From DASQVO01 sp035640715 (GTDB taxonomy: Bacteria > Actinomycetota > Actinomycetes > Streptosporangiales > Streptosporangiaceae), in the NCBI GenBank assembly GCA_035640715.1, contig DASQVO010000006.1, positions 1 to 23,089 of the forward strand: a stretch of DNA of 23,089 nt. The letters run 5' to 3'. Both the position numbers and the translations under genes were made by a program. The notes below the pieces were generated by a model. That model was given only the letters and a program-made list of their open reading frames with translations. It was not told where the DNA came from and did no database searches. Positions 6,650 through 13,858 of the stretch are shown one piece after another; the first letter of the stretch is position 1; every line of letters starts with the position of its first letter.

Positions 6650-8518
6650 GTGGCAGCGGAGAGTGAGCCGGCGGAGGCCATGGCGGAGAGTGAGCCGGCG
6701 GAGGCCATGGCGGTCGGTGCGCCGGCGGGGGCCACGGCGGGCTTCGAGACGGTCGACGCTCTCGCGGAGAGCTACCAGCACGAGGGCGGCCAGCCGGGAC
6801 TTGCGTACGGGATTGTGGCCGACGGCCGCCTGGTGCACGCCGGGGGGCTCGGGCAGCGCCGGCTGGGCGGGCCCCCGCCGGACGCGGACACGGTGTTCCG
6901 GATCGCGTCAATGACGAAGAGCTTCACCGCCTCAGCAGTGCTGGCGCTGCGGGACGATGGTGCGCTGGACCTTGATGACCTGGCCGAAGAGTACGTGCCG
7001 GAGCTTCGCGGGTGGCGCATGCCCACCCCCGATGCGGCGCGTATCCGGATCCGGCACCTGCTGACGATGACCGCCGGGTTCCCGACCGATGACCCGTGGG
7101 GTGACCGGCAGCAGGGAACGCCGCCCGCGGAATTCTCGGGATTCCTGTCCGGCGGCGTGAGCTTCGCCTGGGCACCTGGAACCCGCTTCGAATACTCCAA
7201 CCTGGGTTACGCGATCCTCGGCAGAGTCATCTTGGCCGCCGCGCGCACGCCATACCCGGAATTCGTCAAGGAGCGGCTGCTGGCCCCGCTCGGCCTGTCA
7301 CGTACGGGTTTCGAGGCATCGGACTTCGACCCGGACGGGCTCGCCGCCGGGTACCGCCTGGGTGATGGGGGATGGTCGGAGATCATCCCTGATCCCTGCG
7401 GTGCCTTCGCCCCGATGGGCGGCATCTTCAGCTGCGTCCGGGACCTCGCCACCTGGGTGGCAGGGCTGGCCGGTGCGTTCCCGCCCGGCGAGGAAGGTGC
7501 GGGCGGCCCGCACCCGCTGCGCCGCGCGACCCGGCGCGAGATGCAACTGCCGCTGGTCGCCACCGGCCCGCGCGTGCCGGTGCCCTTCCCGGGCGGCCTG
7601 GCGGGAAGCGCCAGCAGCTACGGGTTCGGGCTGTTCGTCGAAGAAGACCCGGTGTGGGGAAGAGCCGTCCAGCACAGCGGCGGCTATCCCGGCTTCGGCA
7701 GCAACATGCGGTGGCATCCGGCCACCGGGACCGGCGTGATCGTCCTGGGCAACGGCACGTACGCACCCGTGTCCCCGGTCGCGGCGCGGCTGCTGCACGC
7801 CGTGCTGCGGCAGCGGGTGGGTCAGTCCGGGCCACCGCGCACCATGGGCTGGCGCGGCGGTTCGCACGGGGACCGCGGCCTGCCGCTCGCCCCGGCCGGG
7901 CCGTGGCCGGAGACCATCGCCGCCCGGGAGCAGGTGACCAGGCTACTGCGGTCCTGGGACGATGCGGCGGCCCGGCAGCTCTTCTCGGAAAACGTCGCGC
8001 TCGATGAGCCGTTCCCCGAGCGGCAGCGCAAGATCCGGCTGATCCGCGAGCGCATCGGCGGCCTTCGTGACGACGCGGAGCGGCTCCCCGAATTCGATTC
8101 ACCCGCGCACTGCCGGTGGTGGCTGACGGGGAACGGCATGGTTGTGCAGGCCGAGCTGCGGCTCACCCCCGAGCGCCCGCCCCGTGTCCAGTCGCTGACG
8201 CTCGCCGTGCCGCCGGCCGCGGGCTCGCCGCTGCGGATCTGGCTGGACCGCGTGGTCGCGCTGCTGAACGACGGCCCGGCTGAGTGGCCGTCATCGCTGC
8301 CCATCGCCCCGTCGCTGGACACCGCGCTGGTGATGCGCCGACTGCGGATGGCCGCGGCCTGGGCCGGGCGATGCCGCCTGGCCGCCTACCGGTCCGGCGA
8401 CGGCGAGACCGCCGCCACCGTGGACCTGCAGGGAGAATCCGCGTCCCTGGTCCTCGCCCTCGTGATCGGCCGGCCCGGCGGCGAATTGCACCAGGCCGAG
8501 ATCATGCTCGGCTCCTGA
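6650..8518 (+). CDS. Serine hydrolase, beta-lactamase (class C / esterase) family with extra C-terminal domain
   Basis: This 622-residue protein has a beta-lactamase-fold domain (PF00144-type) at about residues 35-370. The three active-site motifs are present: SMTK with S87 and K90, YSN (Y182, N184), and HSG (342-344). Such proteins include esterases, D-aminopeptidases and penicillin-binding relatives, so the substrate is open. Residues from about 400 onward form an additional domain of unknown function. No signal peptide is visible, so it probably acts in the cytoplasm. The GTG at 6650 is chosen because AGGAGG (6639-6644) lies 5 bases upstream; the open frame extends back to 6254 but overlaps panB. 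The N-terminus starts with two exact copies of AESEPAEAM. It is followed by a 335-base gap before the PadR gene. Confidence 0.88.
   Translation: MAAESEPAEAMAESEPAEAMAVGAPAGATAGFETVDALAESYQHEGGQPGLAYGIVADGRLVHAGGLGQRRLGGPPPDADTVFRIASMTKSFTASAVLALRDDGALDLDDLAEEYVPELRGWRMPTPDAARIRIRHLLTMTAGFPTDDPWGDRQQGTPPAEFSGFLSGGVSFAWAPGTRFEYSNLGYAILGRVILAAARTPYPEFVKERLLAPLGLSRTGFEASDFDPDGLAAGYRLGDGGWSEIIPDPCGAFAPMGGIFSCVRDLATWVAGLAGAFPPGEEGAGGPHPLRRATRREMQLPLVATGPRVPVPFPGGLAGSASSYGFGLFVEEDPVWGRAVQHSGGYPGFGSNMRWHPATGTGVIVLGNGTYAPVSPVAARLLHAVLRQRVGQSGPPRTMGWRGGSHGDRGLPLAPAGPWPETIAAREQVTRLLRSWDDAAARQLFSENVALDEPFPERQRKIRLIRERIGGLRDDAERLPEFDSPAHCRWWLTGNGMVVQAELRLTPERPPRVQSLTLAVPPAAGSPLRIWLDRVVALLNDGPAEWPSSLPIAPSLDTALVMRRLRMAAAWAGRCRLAAYRSGDGETAATVDLQGESASLVLALVIGRPGGELHQAEIMLGS
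6656..6736 (+). repeat. 27-bp tandem repeat at the serine hydrolase N-terminus
   Basis: Two perfect 27-bp copies (6656-6682 and 6683-6709) encode AESEPAEAM twice. A degenerate third copy (6710-6736) encodes AVGAPAGAT. The repeat keeps the reading frame and lies before the catalytic domain, in a region likely to be disordered. Confidence 0.9.
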
Positions 8519-8725
8519 CCGGCCGGAATCCCGCCCCGCGCGGCCCGTCCCCGGGGGCCCGGAGCCGCTAAGCCCATCCCAGCTTCGATGCCCTATGGCT
8601 GCCGGGTGTCCGGGTGTCCAGGTGTCCGGTGGGCGGCGGTGTCCGAGGGAGCGCAAACCGCCCGGCGCCGGGGCCTCCGGCTGGCCTGTGTCCCCCGCAG
8701 GCTGGAACGCGGCGGGTGGTCAAGC
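8519..8725. other. Intergenic region with short 8-bp tandem repeats
   Basis: No gene is seen between the serine hydrolase and the PadR promoter. Three tandem 8-bp units, CGGGTGTC, CGGGTGTC and CAGGTGTC, occupy 8603-8626. A CG-rich segment around 8546-8566 could fold, but gives no clean terminator. Confidence 0.5.
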
Positions 8726-8754
8726 TTGATTCCCGCTTGCCTGCTCTATATAGT
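8726..8754 (+). promoter_or_regulatory. Candidate sigma-70-type promoter of the padR-exporter operon
   Basis: TTGATT (8726-8731) and TATAGT (8749-8754) are separated by exactly 17 bp and match the -35 and -10 consensus at four and five of six positions. They lie about 100 bases upstream of the padR start, giving a leader of roughly 90 bases. Confidence 0.65.
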
Positions 8755-8784
8755 CGGATTCGACTAATTGAAGCTGACTAGTCG
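8751..8784. promoter_or_regulatory. Candidate PadR operator: TAGTCG-N4-CGACTA plus an extra half site
   Basis: TAGTCG (8751-8756) and CGACTA (8761-8766) form a perfect 6-bp-arm dyad over the -10 box and expected transcription start. A third TAGTCG (8779-8784), inside the palindrome GACTAGTC (8776-8783), follows 28 bp after the first. This is where a repressor would block the promoter. The adjacent PadR protein is the obvious candidate, since PadR regulators usually repress their own exporter operon. Confidence 0.55.
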
Positions 8785-8853
8785 GGATCGGCTGTGTGTC
8801 CGGCTCCGAGTGCCTCCGGTCGGCCCGGGCCGGATCCCCGAGAGGAGAGGGCG

Positions 8854-9501
8854 ATGCCTCTGTCGCTCACCCCGCTGGCCATCGCAGTCATGTCGCTGCT
8901 GAGCCGCGGGCCTTTGCACCCATATGAGATGCGGCAGCGGATCCGCGTCCAGCACATCGACCAGGTCATGAAGGTCACGCAGGGCACGCTGTACAGCACC
9001 GTGGAGCGGCTCGCCGAGGCCGGCCTCATCACCCCGGTCGAGACCAGCCGCGAGGGCCGGCGGCCCGAGCGGACGGTCTATGCGATCACCGACGCAGGCC
9101 GCGACCAGATGCTCGACGCCCTGCGGGGGACGCTGCTCCGGCCGAGCCCGGAGTACCGCCGCCTGGCCATGGCGCTCTCGTTCGTGTCGGCGCTCGAGCC
9201 CGCGGAGGTCGCCGAGCTGCTGGAGCACCGCAGTGTCGAGGTCGAGGCGAAGCTGAGCGGGCTGAACACGACCCTGGACGCGGCGCTCAAGCATGGCCTG
9301 CCGAGGGTGCACATGATCGAGACGGAGTACCTGGCCGCGCTGGAACGCGCCGAGCTGGACTGGCTGCGGGCCGCGGTCGAAGACATCCGGGACGGCCGGA
9401 TCACTTGGCCAGCCTCGCCGGCCGGGCCGGAGCGGCATGCGGACCCGGCGCCGCAACCGAGCGAGAACAAGAACTCATCAGGCCGAACAGAACGCGGGTG
9501 A
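8854..9501 (+). CDS. PadR-family transcriptional regulator
   Basis: This is a 215-residue cytoplasmic DNA-binding protein. The N-terminal winged helix (about residues 3-80) has the PadR pattern: LAIAVMSLLSRGPLHPYEM, then KVTQGTLYSTVERLAEAGLI and a basic wing, REGRRPERTVYAIT. The C-terminal half (about 95-180) is the helical dimerisation region of Vir-type PadR proteins. The ATG at 8854 has AGGAGAGG just upstream; earlier in-frame codons lack this. Its stop overlaps the start of the exporter gene by 4 bp (GTGA), so the two are translationally coupled. By analogy with PadR/LmrR systems, it probably represses the operon until an exporter substrate binds. The effector is unknown. Confidence 0.92.
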   Translation: MPLSLTPLAIAVMSLLSRGPLHPYEMRQRIRVQHIDQVMKVTQGTLYSTVERLAEAGLITPVETSREGRRPERTVYAITDAGRDQMLDALRGTLLRPSPEYRRLAMALSFVSALEPAEVAELLEHRSVEVEAKLSGLNTTLDAALKHGLPRVHMIETEYLAALERAELDWLRAAVEDIRDGRITWPASPAGPERHADPAPQPSENKNSSGRTERG

Positions 9502-10955
9502 CCATCATGCGCAAGTGGCGCGGAAACGAGTGGGCGGTCCTGCTCACGCTGAGCCTCGGCTTCTTCATGACCCTGCTCGACCTGACGATCGTGAACATCG
9601 CGATTCCGGACATGCGCCGCGGGCTGCACGCGTCGCTGGCCGGGATCGGCTGGGTGATCAACGCCTACAGCATCGTCCTGGCCGTGCTGATGATCACGGC
9701 CGGACGCCTCGGTGACCTGCGCGGCCGGCGGAACCTGTTCATCGCCGGCGTCGCGGTGTTCACCCTCGCCTCGGCGGCGGCGGGCATCTCCGGCAGCGCC
9801 GGTGAGCTGATCACCGCGCGCGCCGTGCAGGGCCTCGGCGCCGCAATGCTGCTGCCGCAGACCATGGCGATCATCATCGCAATCTTCCCCGGCCACCGGC
9901 GCGGCACCGCGCTGGGCGTCTGGGGCGGGGTGGCCGGCCTGGCGACCATCGCGGGACCCACCGTCGGCGGCGTGCTGGTCACCTGGCTGGGCTGGCGGTG
10001 GATCTTCTTCGTCAACGTCCCGGTCGGCGTGATCACCATGCTGCTGGCGGTCGTGATCATCCCCGAGGTGCGGAGCGGCCACCGGCAGCCGCTCGACCTC
10101 CCGGGCGTGCTCATCGTCAGCGCGGCCCTGGTCGTGATCACCTACGGCCTGGTCGAAGGCCAGAGTTACAACTGGGGTACGGTCTGGTCGTTCGTCAGCA
10201 TCCCGCTGATCATCGGCGTGGGCGTGGCGCTGCTCGTGATCTTCGTGCTCGTCCAGGCGCGACGGCAGGACCGGCAGCCGCTGCTGCCCTTCTCGCTGTT
10301 CCGTGACCGCAACTACGCGCTGATGAGCGCTGCGAACCTGATCATGTCAGTTGGGTTCATCGCGATGGCGCTGCCGCTGACCATCTATCTCCAGTCGGTG
10401 CTGGGCTTCAGCGCGATCAAGGCCGGGCTCACCATGGCGCCTGCCTCGCTAGTCTCGGCCTTCATCGCGCCGTTCGCGGGCCGGCTCGCCGACCGGGGCG
10501 GCAAGTACCTGCTGATGAGCGGCTTCCTCCTGTTCGCGGCCGGACTGGCCGTGACCGTCGAGGTCGCCGGGCCCACCTCACACTGGTATGACCTGCTGCC
10601 CGGTTACCTCGTGATCGGCCTGGGGATCGGGTGCACGATGTCGCCGATGCAGACGATCGCCACCCGGAACGTCGATCCCCGGATGGCCGGTGCGGCCTCG
10701 GGCGTGCTCAACACGGTCCGGCAGACCGGTTCGGCTCTCGGCAGCGCCGTTGTCCTTGCCGTGCTCCAGAACCGGGTGGCCGCCCACGACAGCTTCGTCA
10801 CCGCGATGCGAGCCGCGATCGTCGCGCCGATCAGTGTCCTGATCGTCGCGGCACTGCTCTGCCTCGCGCTTCAGGGCGCCCGCCGCCAGCAGCGCCCCGC
10901 CCAGTCCACCGCGGCCGCGGGCTCCCGCGTCGGAGGCTCTCGCGGGAAGGCCTGA
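9498..10955 (+). CDS. MFS drug exporter, DHA2 (14-segment) family
   Basis: This is a 485-residue inner-membrane proton antiporter of the EmrB/QacA type, with about 14 hydrophobic segments. Visible MFS motifs are LLDLTIVNIAIP (26-37, DHA2 motif D1), GRLGDLRGRR (69-78, motif A), and a GP-x3-GG antiporter motif near residues 153-158 (motif C). The GTG at 9498 overlaps the padR stop and is chosen for coupling; an ATG at 9507, three codons later, is an alternative. Neither has a strong ribosome binding site of its own. The C-terminal 30 residues are a basic, Ala-rich cytosolic tail. Substrates cannot be predicted, but the PadR partner suggests a toxic amphiphilic compound or a self-made metabolite. 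Confidence 0.93.
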   Translation: MTIMRKWRGNEWAVLLTLSLGFFMTLLDLTIVNIAIPDMRRGLHASLAGIGWVINAYSIVLAVLMITAGRLGDLRGRRNLFIAGVAVFTLASAAAGISGSAGELITARAVQGLGAAMLLPQTMAIIIAIFPGHRRGTALGVWGGVAGLATIAGPTVGGVLVTWLGWRWIFFVNVPVGVITMLLAVVIIPEVRSGHRQPLDLPGVLIVSAALVVITYGLVEGQSYNWGTVWSFVSIPLIIGVGVALLVIFVLVQARRQDRQPLLPFSLFRDRNYALMSAANLIMSVGFIAMALPLTIYLQSVLGFSAIKAGLTMAPASLVSAFIAPFAGRLADRGGKYLLMSGFLLFAAGLAVTVEVAGPTSHWYDLLPGYLVIGLGIGCTMSPMQTIATRNVDPRMAGAASGVLNTVRQTGSALGSAVVLAVLQNRVAAHDSFVTAMRAAIVAPISVLIVAALLCLALQGARRQQRPAQSTAAAGSRVGGSRGKA

Positions 10956-11157
10956 GGCACGCAGTGACTCCAGTTGCTCGTGGCCGATGAGGCTTGCAAA
11001 GAGCGCGATCAGGCGGGCGAGGCCACATGGTGCTGCCCGAAGACCGGGCATGCTGTTAGCCCGATCGGGGCGCTAGAGACCACTGGCTGATGCGCTGGGC
11101 CTATGGGTGGACCGGTGCTGTCCTCGGGCCCAGCCACGGCGAAGCGTTCGGTGAATG
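10956..11157. other. Intergenic region without a recognisable gene
   Basis: This lies between the first exporter and the regulatory sites of the second. CGGGC and GCCCG (11045-11049 and 11059-11063) could form a weak 5-bp hairpin with a 9-base loop and no T-tract. No convincing coding sequence is seen. Confidence 0.4.
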
Positions 11158-11172
11158 GTCACTAAATGTGAC
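11158..11172. repeat. Short dyad GTCAC-N5-GTGAC
   Basis: GTCAC and GTGAC flank TAAAT, forming a 15-bp dyad 40 bases before the large inverted repeat of the second exporter operon. It may be a second regulator site or an upstream promoter element; no -35/-10 pair is clear here. Confidence 0.3.
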
Positions 11173-11211
11173 GAAGAAGCTGCGGAAAAAACATAAGCGC
11201 CCGGAAATAGA

Positions 11212-11240
11212 TATCGATACGATCCAGTTCCGTATCGATA
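11212..11240. promoter_or_regulatory. Candidate TetR operator: perfect 10-bp inverted repeat
   Basis: TATCGATACG (11212-11221) and CGTATCGATA (11231-11240) are exact reverse complements around a 9-base spacer. Each arm begins or ends with TATCGATA, itself palindromic, so two 8-bp palindromes have centres 21 bp apart, two helical turns. It lies 107 bases upstream of the exporter start. A TetR gene is the second gene of the same operon and is the natural candidate to bind here. Confidence 0.65.
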
Positions 11241-11347
11241 GAGGAGCGCGGCCCCGGCCCTCCAGGGCGTCAATCACCAGAACCGCCGCGCTCTGCCCAA
11301 GCTTCCCGCTTACCTGAACGACCCTCCGCCAGCTTGCGAAAGGCACC

Positions 11348-13054
11348 ATGGACGCCCAAACGATTTACCGAAGGCGCTGGGGCATCCTCAGCGTCCTCAT
11401 CGTCAGCCTTCTTGCCATCGTCATCGACAACACCGTCCTCAATGTCGCGCTGAAGACGATCGCCGAGCCGCACGGCGGGCTCGGCGCCAGCCAGAGCCAG
11501 CTCGAGTGGGCCATCAACTCCTACACACTGGTCTTCGCCGGGCTGCTGTTCACCTTCGGCGTCATCGGCGACCGGATCGGCCGCAAGCGCATGCTCATGA
11601 TCGGCCTGGTCCTCTTCGGCATCGGCTCGCTGCTGTCCGCCTACTCGCAGTCGCCCGACCAGCTGATCCTCGCGCGCGCGGCCATGGGCCTCGGCGGCGC
11701 CGCCGTCATGCCGCAGACGCTGTCGATCATCTCCAACGTCTTCGAGCCCCAGGAGCGGCCGCGGGCCATCGGTATCTGGGCCTCTGCCGTCGGTATCGGC
11801 GTCGCGATCGGCCCGGTGCTCGGCGGCGTCCTGCTGGCCCACTTCTGGTGGGGCTCGGTGTTCCTGATCAACGTGCCGGTCACGGCTGCCGGCGCGGCCG
11901 CCGTCGCGCTCCTGGTTCCGGAGTCGCGGAACCCCGAGCGGGTGGGCATCGATGTCCTTGGCGTGCTGCTCTCGATCACGGGCCTGGTTCTCCTCGTCTA
12001 CGGGATCGTCCAGGGCGGCGACTCCGGCTCCTGGGTGCATCCCTCCGTGCTCGGCCCGATCGCGGGCGGCCTGGCCGTGCTCGCGCTCTTTGCCTGGCAT
12101 GAGTCCCGGACCCGCCATCCGGCGCTGGATGTCCGGCTGTTCGGCGACCGGCGGCTGTCGGCGTCGGTCAGCGCGCTCGGCCTGGTGTTCTTCGGCATGG
12201 GCGGGGTGTACTTCTTCACGAGCTTCTACACCCAGAACGTCCTGGGCTACAGCCCGGTGGGCGCCGGCCTGCTGACGGTCCCGTTCGCGGTCGGCCAGCT
12301 GCTGCTGTCGCCGCGCAGCGCCGCACTGGTCAAGCGGTATGGGGCCAAGGCCGCCGGGACAGGCGGCTTGCTCGTCATGTCCGTGGCGCTGGCCGGTTAT
12401 ATCCTGCTCGGCACGTCCTCGCCGGTCTGGCTGCTCGGCCTGCTGTTCTTCGTGCAGGGCGCCGGGATCGGCGTCGCGATGCCGGCGGCGACGTCCGCGG
12501 TGATGGACGTGCTGCCCCGTGAGCGGGCTGGCGCCGGATCCGCGCTGACCAACACCGCGCGCCAGATCGGCGTTGCGCTGGGCGTCGCCGTGCTGGGCTC
12601 GATTCTGGCCCAGTCCTATCACGATGCGATAAGCCCGAAGCTCACGGTTCTCCCGGCCGCCGCGAGGGGCGCGGCCGGCGGGTCCATCGCGGCGACTCAG
12701 GCGGTGGCGGCGCAGCTCGGCGCAGCGGGCCGGTCCCTGCTGGGCCCGGCTAACGACGCCTTCGTCGGCGCCATGCACGTGACCACGCTCGTCGCGGCGG
12801 TGATCGCACTGGCCGGGGCGCTCGTGGTGCTGCGCTGGATGCCGGGCCGGGGCGGCGCCGTCTCCGTCCAAGCCCCGGCCGGTGAGGCCGCCGATGAGCC
12901 CGTCCGCGCGGAGGCCGCCGCCGGCGAGCCTGTGCTCGCCGAGGCAGAGGCTCAGGGGCCGGTGGCCGCGGAAGGGGGCGGCATAGACCCCCTGGAGGTC
13001 GAAGATGTATGGCAGGAGGGCCTCACCACCAGGTCCGCCCGCATGGAAGGATGA
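11348..13054 (+). CDS. MFS drug exporter, DHA2 (14-segment) family, with long cytosolic tail
   Basis: This 568-residue inner-membrane exporter is the second DHA2-type transporter in the window. It is clearly divergent from the first, so this is not a recent duplication. Motifs include AIVIDNTVLNVAL (23-35), GVIGDRIGRKR (71-81, motif A) and GVAIGPVLGG (151-160, motif C). Residues after about 502 form an acidic tail rich in Ala, Glu, Pro and Gly, longer than usual for QacA/EmrB proteins and presumably disordered. The ATG at 11348 has GAAAGG a few bases upstream. The TetR gene starts 6 bases after the stop, so the two form an operon. A drug or antibiotic substrate is likely but unidentified. Confidence 0.93.
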   Translation: MDAQTIYRRRWGILSVLIVSLLAIVIDNTVLNVALKTIAEPHGGLGASQSQLEWAINSYTLVFAGLLFTFGVIGDRIGRKRMLMIGLVLFGIGSLLSAYSQSPDQLILARAAMGLGGAAVMPQTLSIISNVFEPQERPRAIGIWASAVGIGVAIGPVLGGVLLAHFWWGSVFLINVPVTAAGAAAVALLVPESRNPERVGIDVLGVLLSITGLVLLVYGIVQGGDSGSWVHPSVLGPIAGGLAVLALFAWHESRTRHPALDVRLFGDRRLSASVSALGLVFFGMGGVYFFTSFYTQNVLGYSPVGAGLLTVPFAVGQLLLSPRSAALVKRYGAKAAGTGGLLVMSVALAGYILLGTSSPVWLLGLLFFVQGAGIGVAMPAATSAVMDVLPRERAGAGSALTNTARQIGVALGVAVLGSILAQSYHDAISPKLTVLPAAARGAAGGSIAATQAVAAQLGAAGRSLLGPANDAFVGAMHVTTLVAAVIALAGALVVLRWMPGRGGAVSVQAPAGEAADEPVRAEAAAGEPVLAEAEAQGPVAAEGGGIDPLEVEDVWQEGLTTRSARMEG

Positions 13055-13060
13055 TGCCGT

Positions 13061-13849
13061 ATGCCTCCGGCAGCCGCGAACCTCGCAGCCGAGGTCCCGG
13101 GCGGCGAGCGCGTCCTCGGGCCGCTCGATGAGCACTGCCCGGATCCGCGCGGTGACAACAGCGGGCGTGCGGCGCCCAGCCTCAGCCAGGAAGGCAGCGC
13201 CCGCGAGGGCACCGGAACGGTGACAGCCGCCGGTCCGCAGGCGGGTCCCGGAGGGCCCGCCGCGGGCCCTCCGGGCCGGCGGCCCGGTCGGCCCCGCAGC
13301 GAGCGCGCCGAGCAGGCGATCATCCAGGCCACGCTCGAGCTATTCGCCGAAGGCGGGGCCGAGGGCGTCTGCGTCGAGGCGATCGCGGCCAGGGCAGGCG
13401 TCGGCAAGGCCACGGTCTACCGCCGCTGGCACGGCAAAGAAGACCTGCTGCTCGACGCGCTGGGCTCACTGAAGAGCCCGCTGCCCACCCCGCGCGGCGT
13501 CTCGGTCCGCGAGGACCTGATCGCCCTGCTCACGGTGATGAGCCAGGACGCGGCGGACCCGAGGCGGGCCCGGCAGTACACGCTGCTGCTCGGCGAGGGC
13601 GAGAAGTACCCGCGGCTGATGGCCCGCTACGCGGAGACCTTCATCGAGCCGCGGCGCAACGTCATCAGGTCGGTGCTGCGGCGAGGCATCGAGACGGGCC
13701 AGTTGCGGCCCGACATCGACGTGGAGATCGCCATGCTCACGCTGACCGGTGCCGCGATGGCCCGGGGGAAGTGCGAGACAGTACCGCGCACTCCGGAGTT
13801 CGCCGAGCGCATCGTCGACAGCCTGCTGCTCGGTCTCACCCCTCGCTGA
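13061..13849 (+). CDS. TetR-family transcriptional regulator
   Basis: This is a 262-residue cytoplasmic regulator. The TetR helix-turn-helix occupies about residues 83-131, with AIIQATLELFAEGG, then VEAIAARAGVGKATVYRRW and KEDLL. The rest is a ligand-binding domain of the long-helix TetR_C type. The first 75 residues are unusual: Pro/Gly/Ala-rich and low complexity. The ATG at 13061 has GGAAGG 10 bases upstream. A GTG at 13220 would give a more normal 209-residue protein but lacks a good ribosome binding site, so the start is uncertain. Its position directly behind the exporter and the inverted repeat upstream of the operon suggest autorepression with drug-induced release. Its stop faces that of nadE, 9 bases away. 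Confidence 0.9.
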   Translation: MPPAAANLAAEVPGGERVLGPLDEHCPDPRGDNSGRAAPSLSQEGSAREGTGTVTAAGPQAGPGGPAAGPPGRRPGRPRSERAEQAIIQATLELFAEGGAEGVCVEAIAARAGVGKATVYRRWHGKEDLLLDALGSLKSPLPTPRGVSVREDLIALLTVMSQDAADPRRARQYTLLLGEGEKYPRLMARYAETFIEPRRNVIRSVLRRGIETGQLRPDIDVEIAMLTLTGAAMARGKCETVPRTPEFAERIVDSLLLGLTPR

Positions 13850-13858
13850 CGCGAGCGG

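Noticed and set aside
11090..11317. 75-codon open frame before the second exporter
   Set aside because: It runs across the inverted repeats, has no ribosome binding site and shows no family resemblance; the region is better explained as regulatory DNA.
10956..11347. Remnant of a transposase or insertion between the two exporter operons
   Set aside because: No transposase-like frame, terminal inverted repeats or target duplication could be found in the gap.
11270..13135. 621-codon open frame on the minus strand opposite the second exporter
   Set aside because: It mirrors the exporter codons, has no recognisable domain and no start signal. The + strand frame has MFS motifs.
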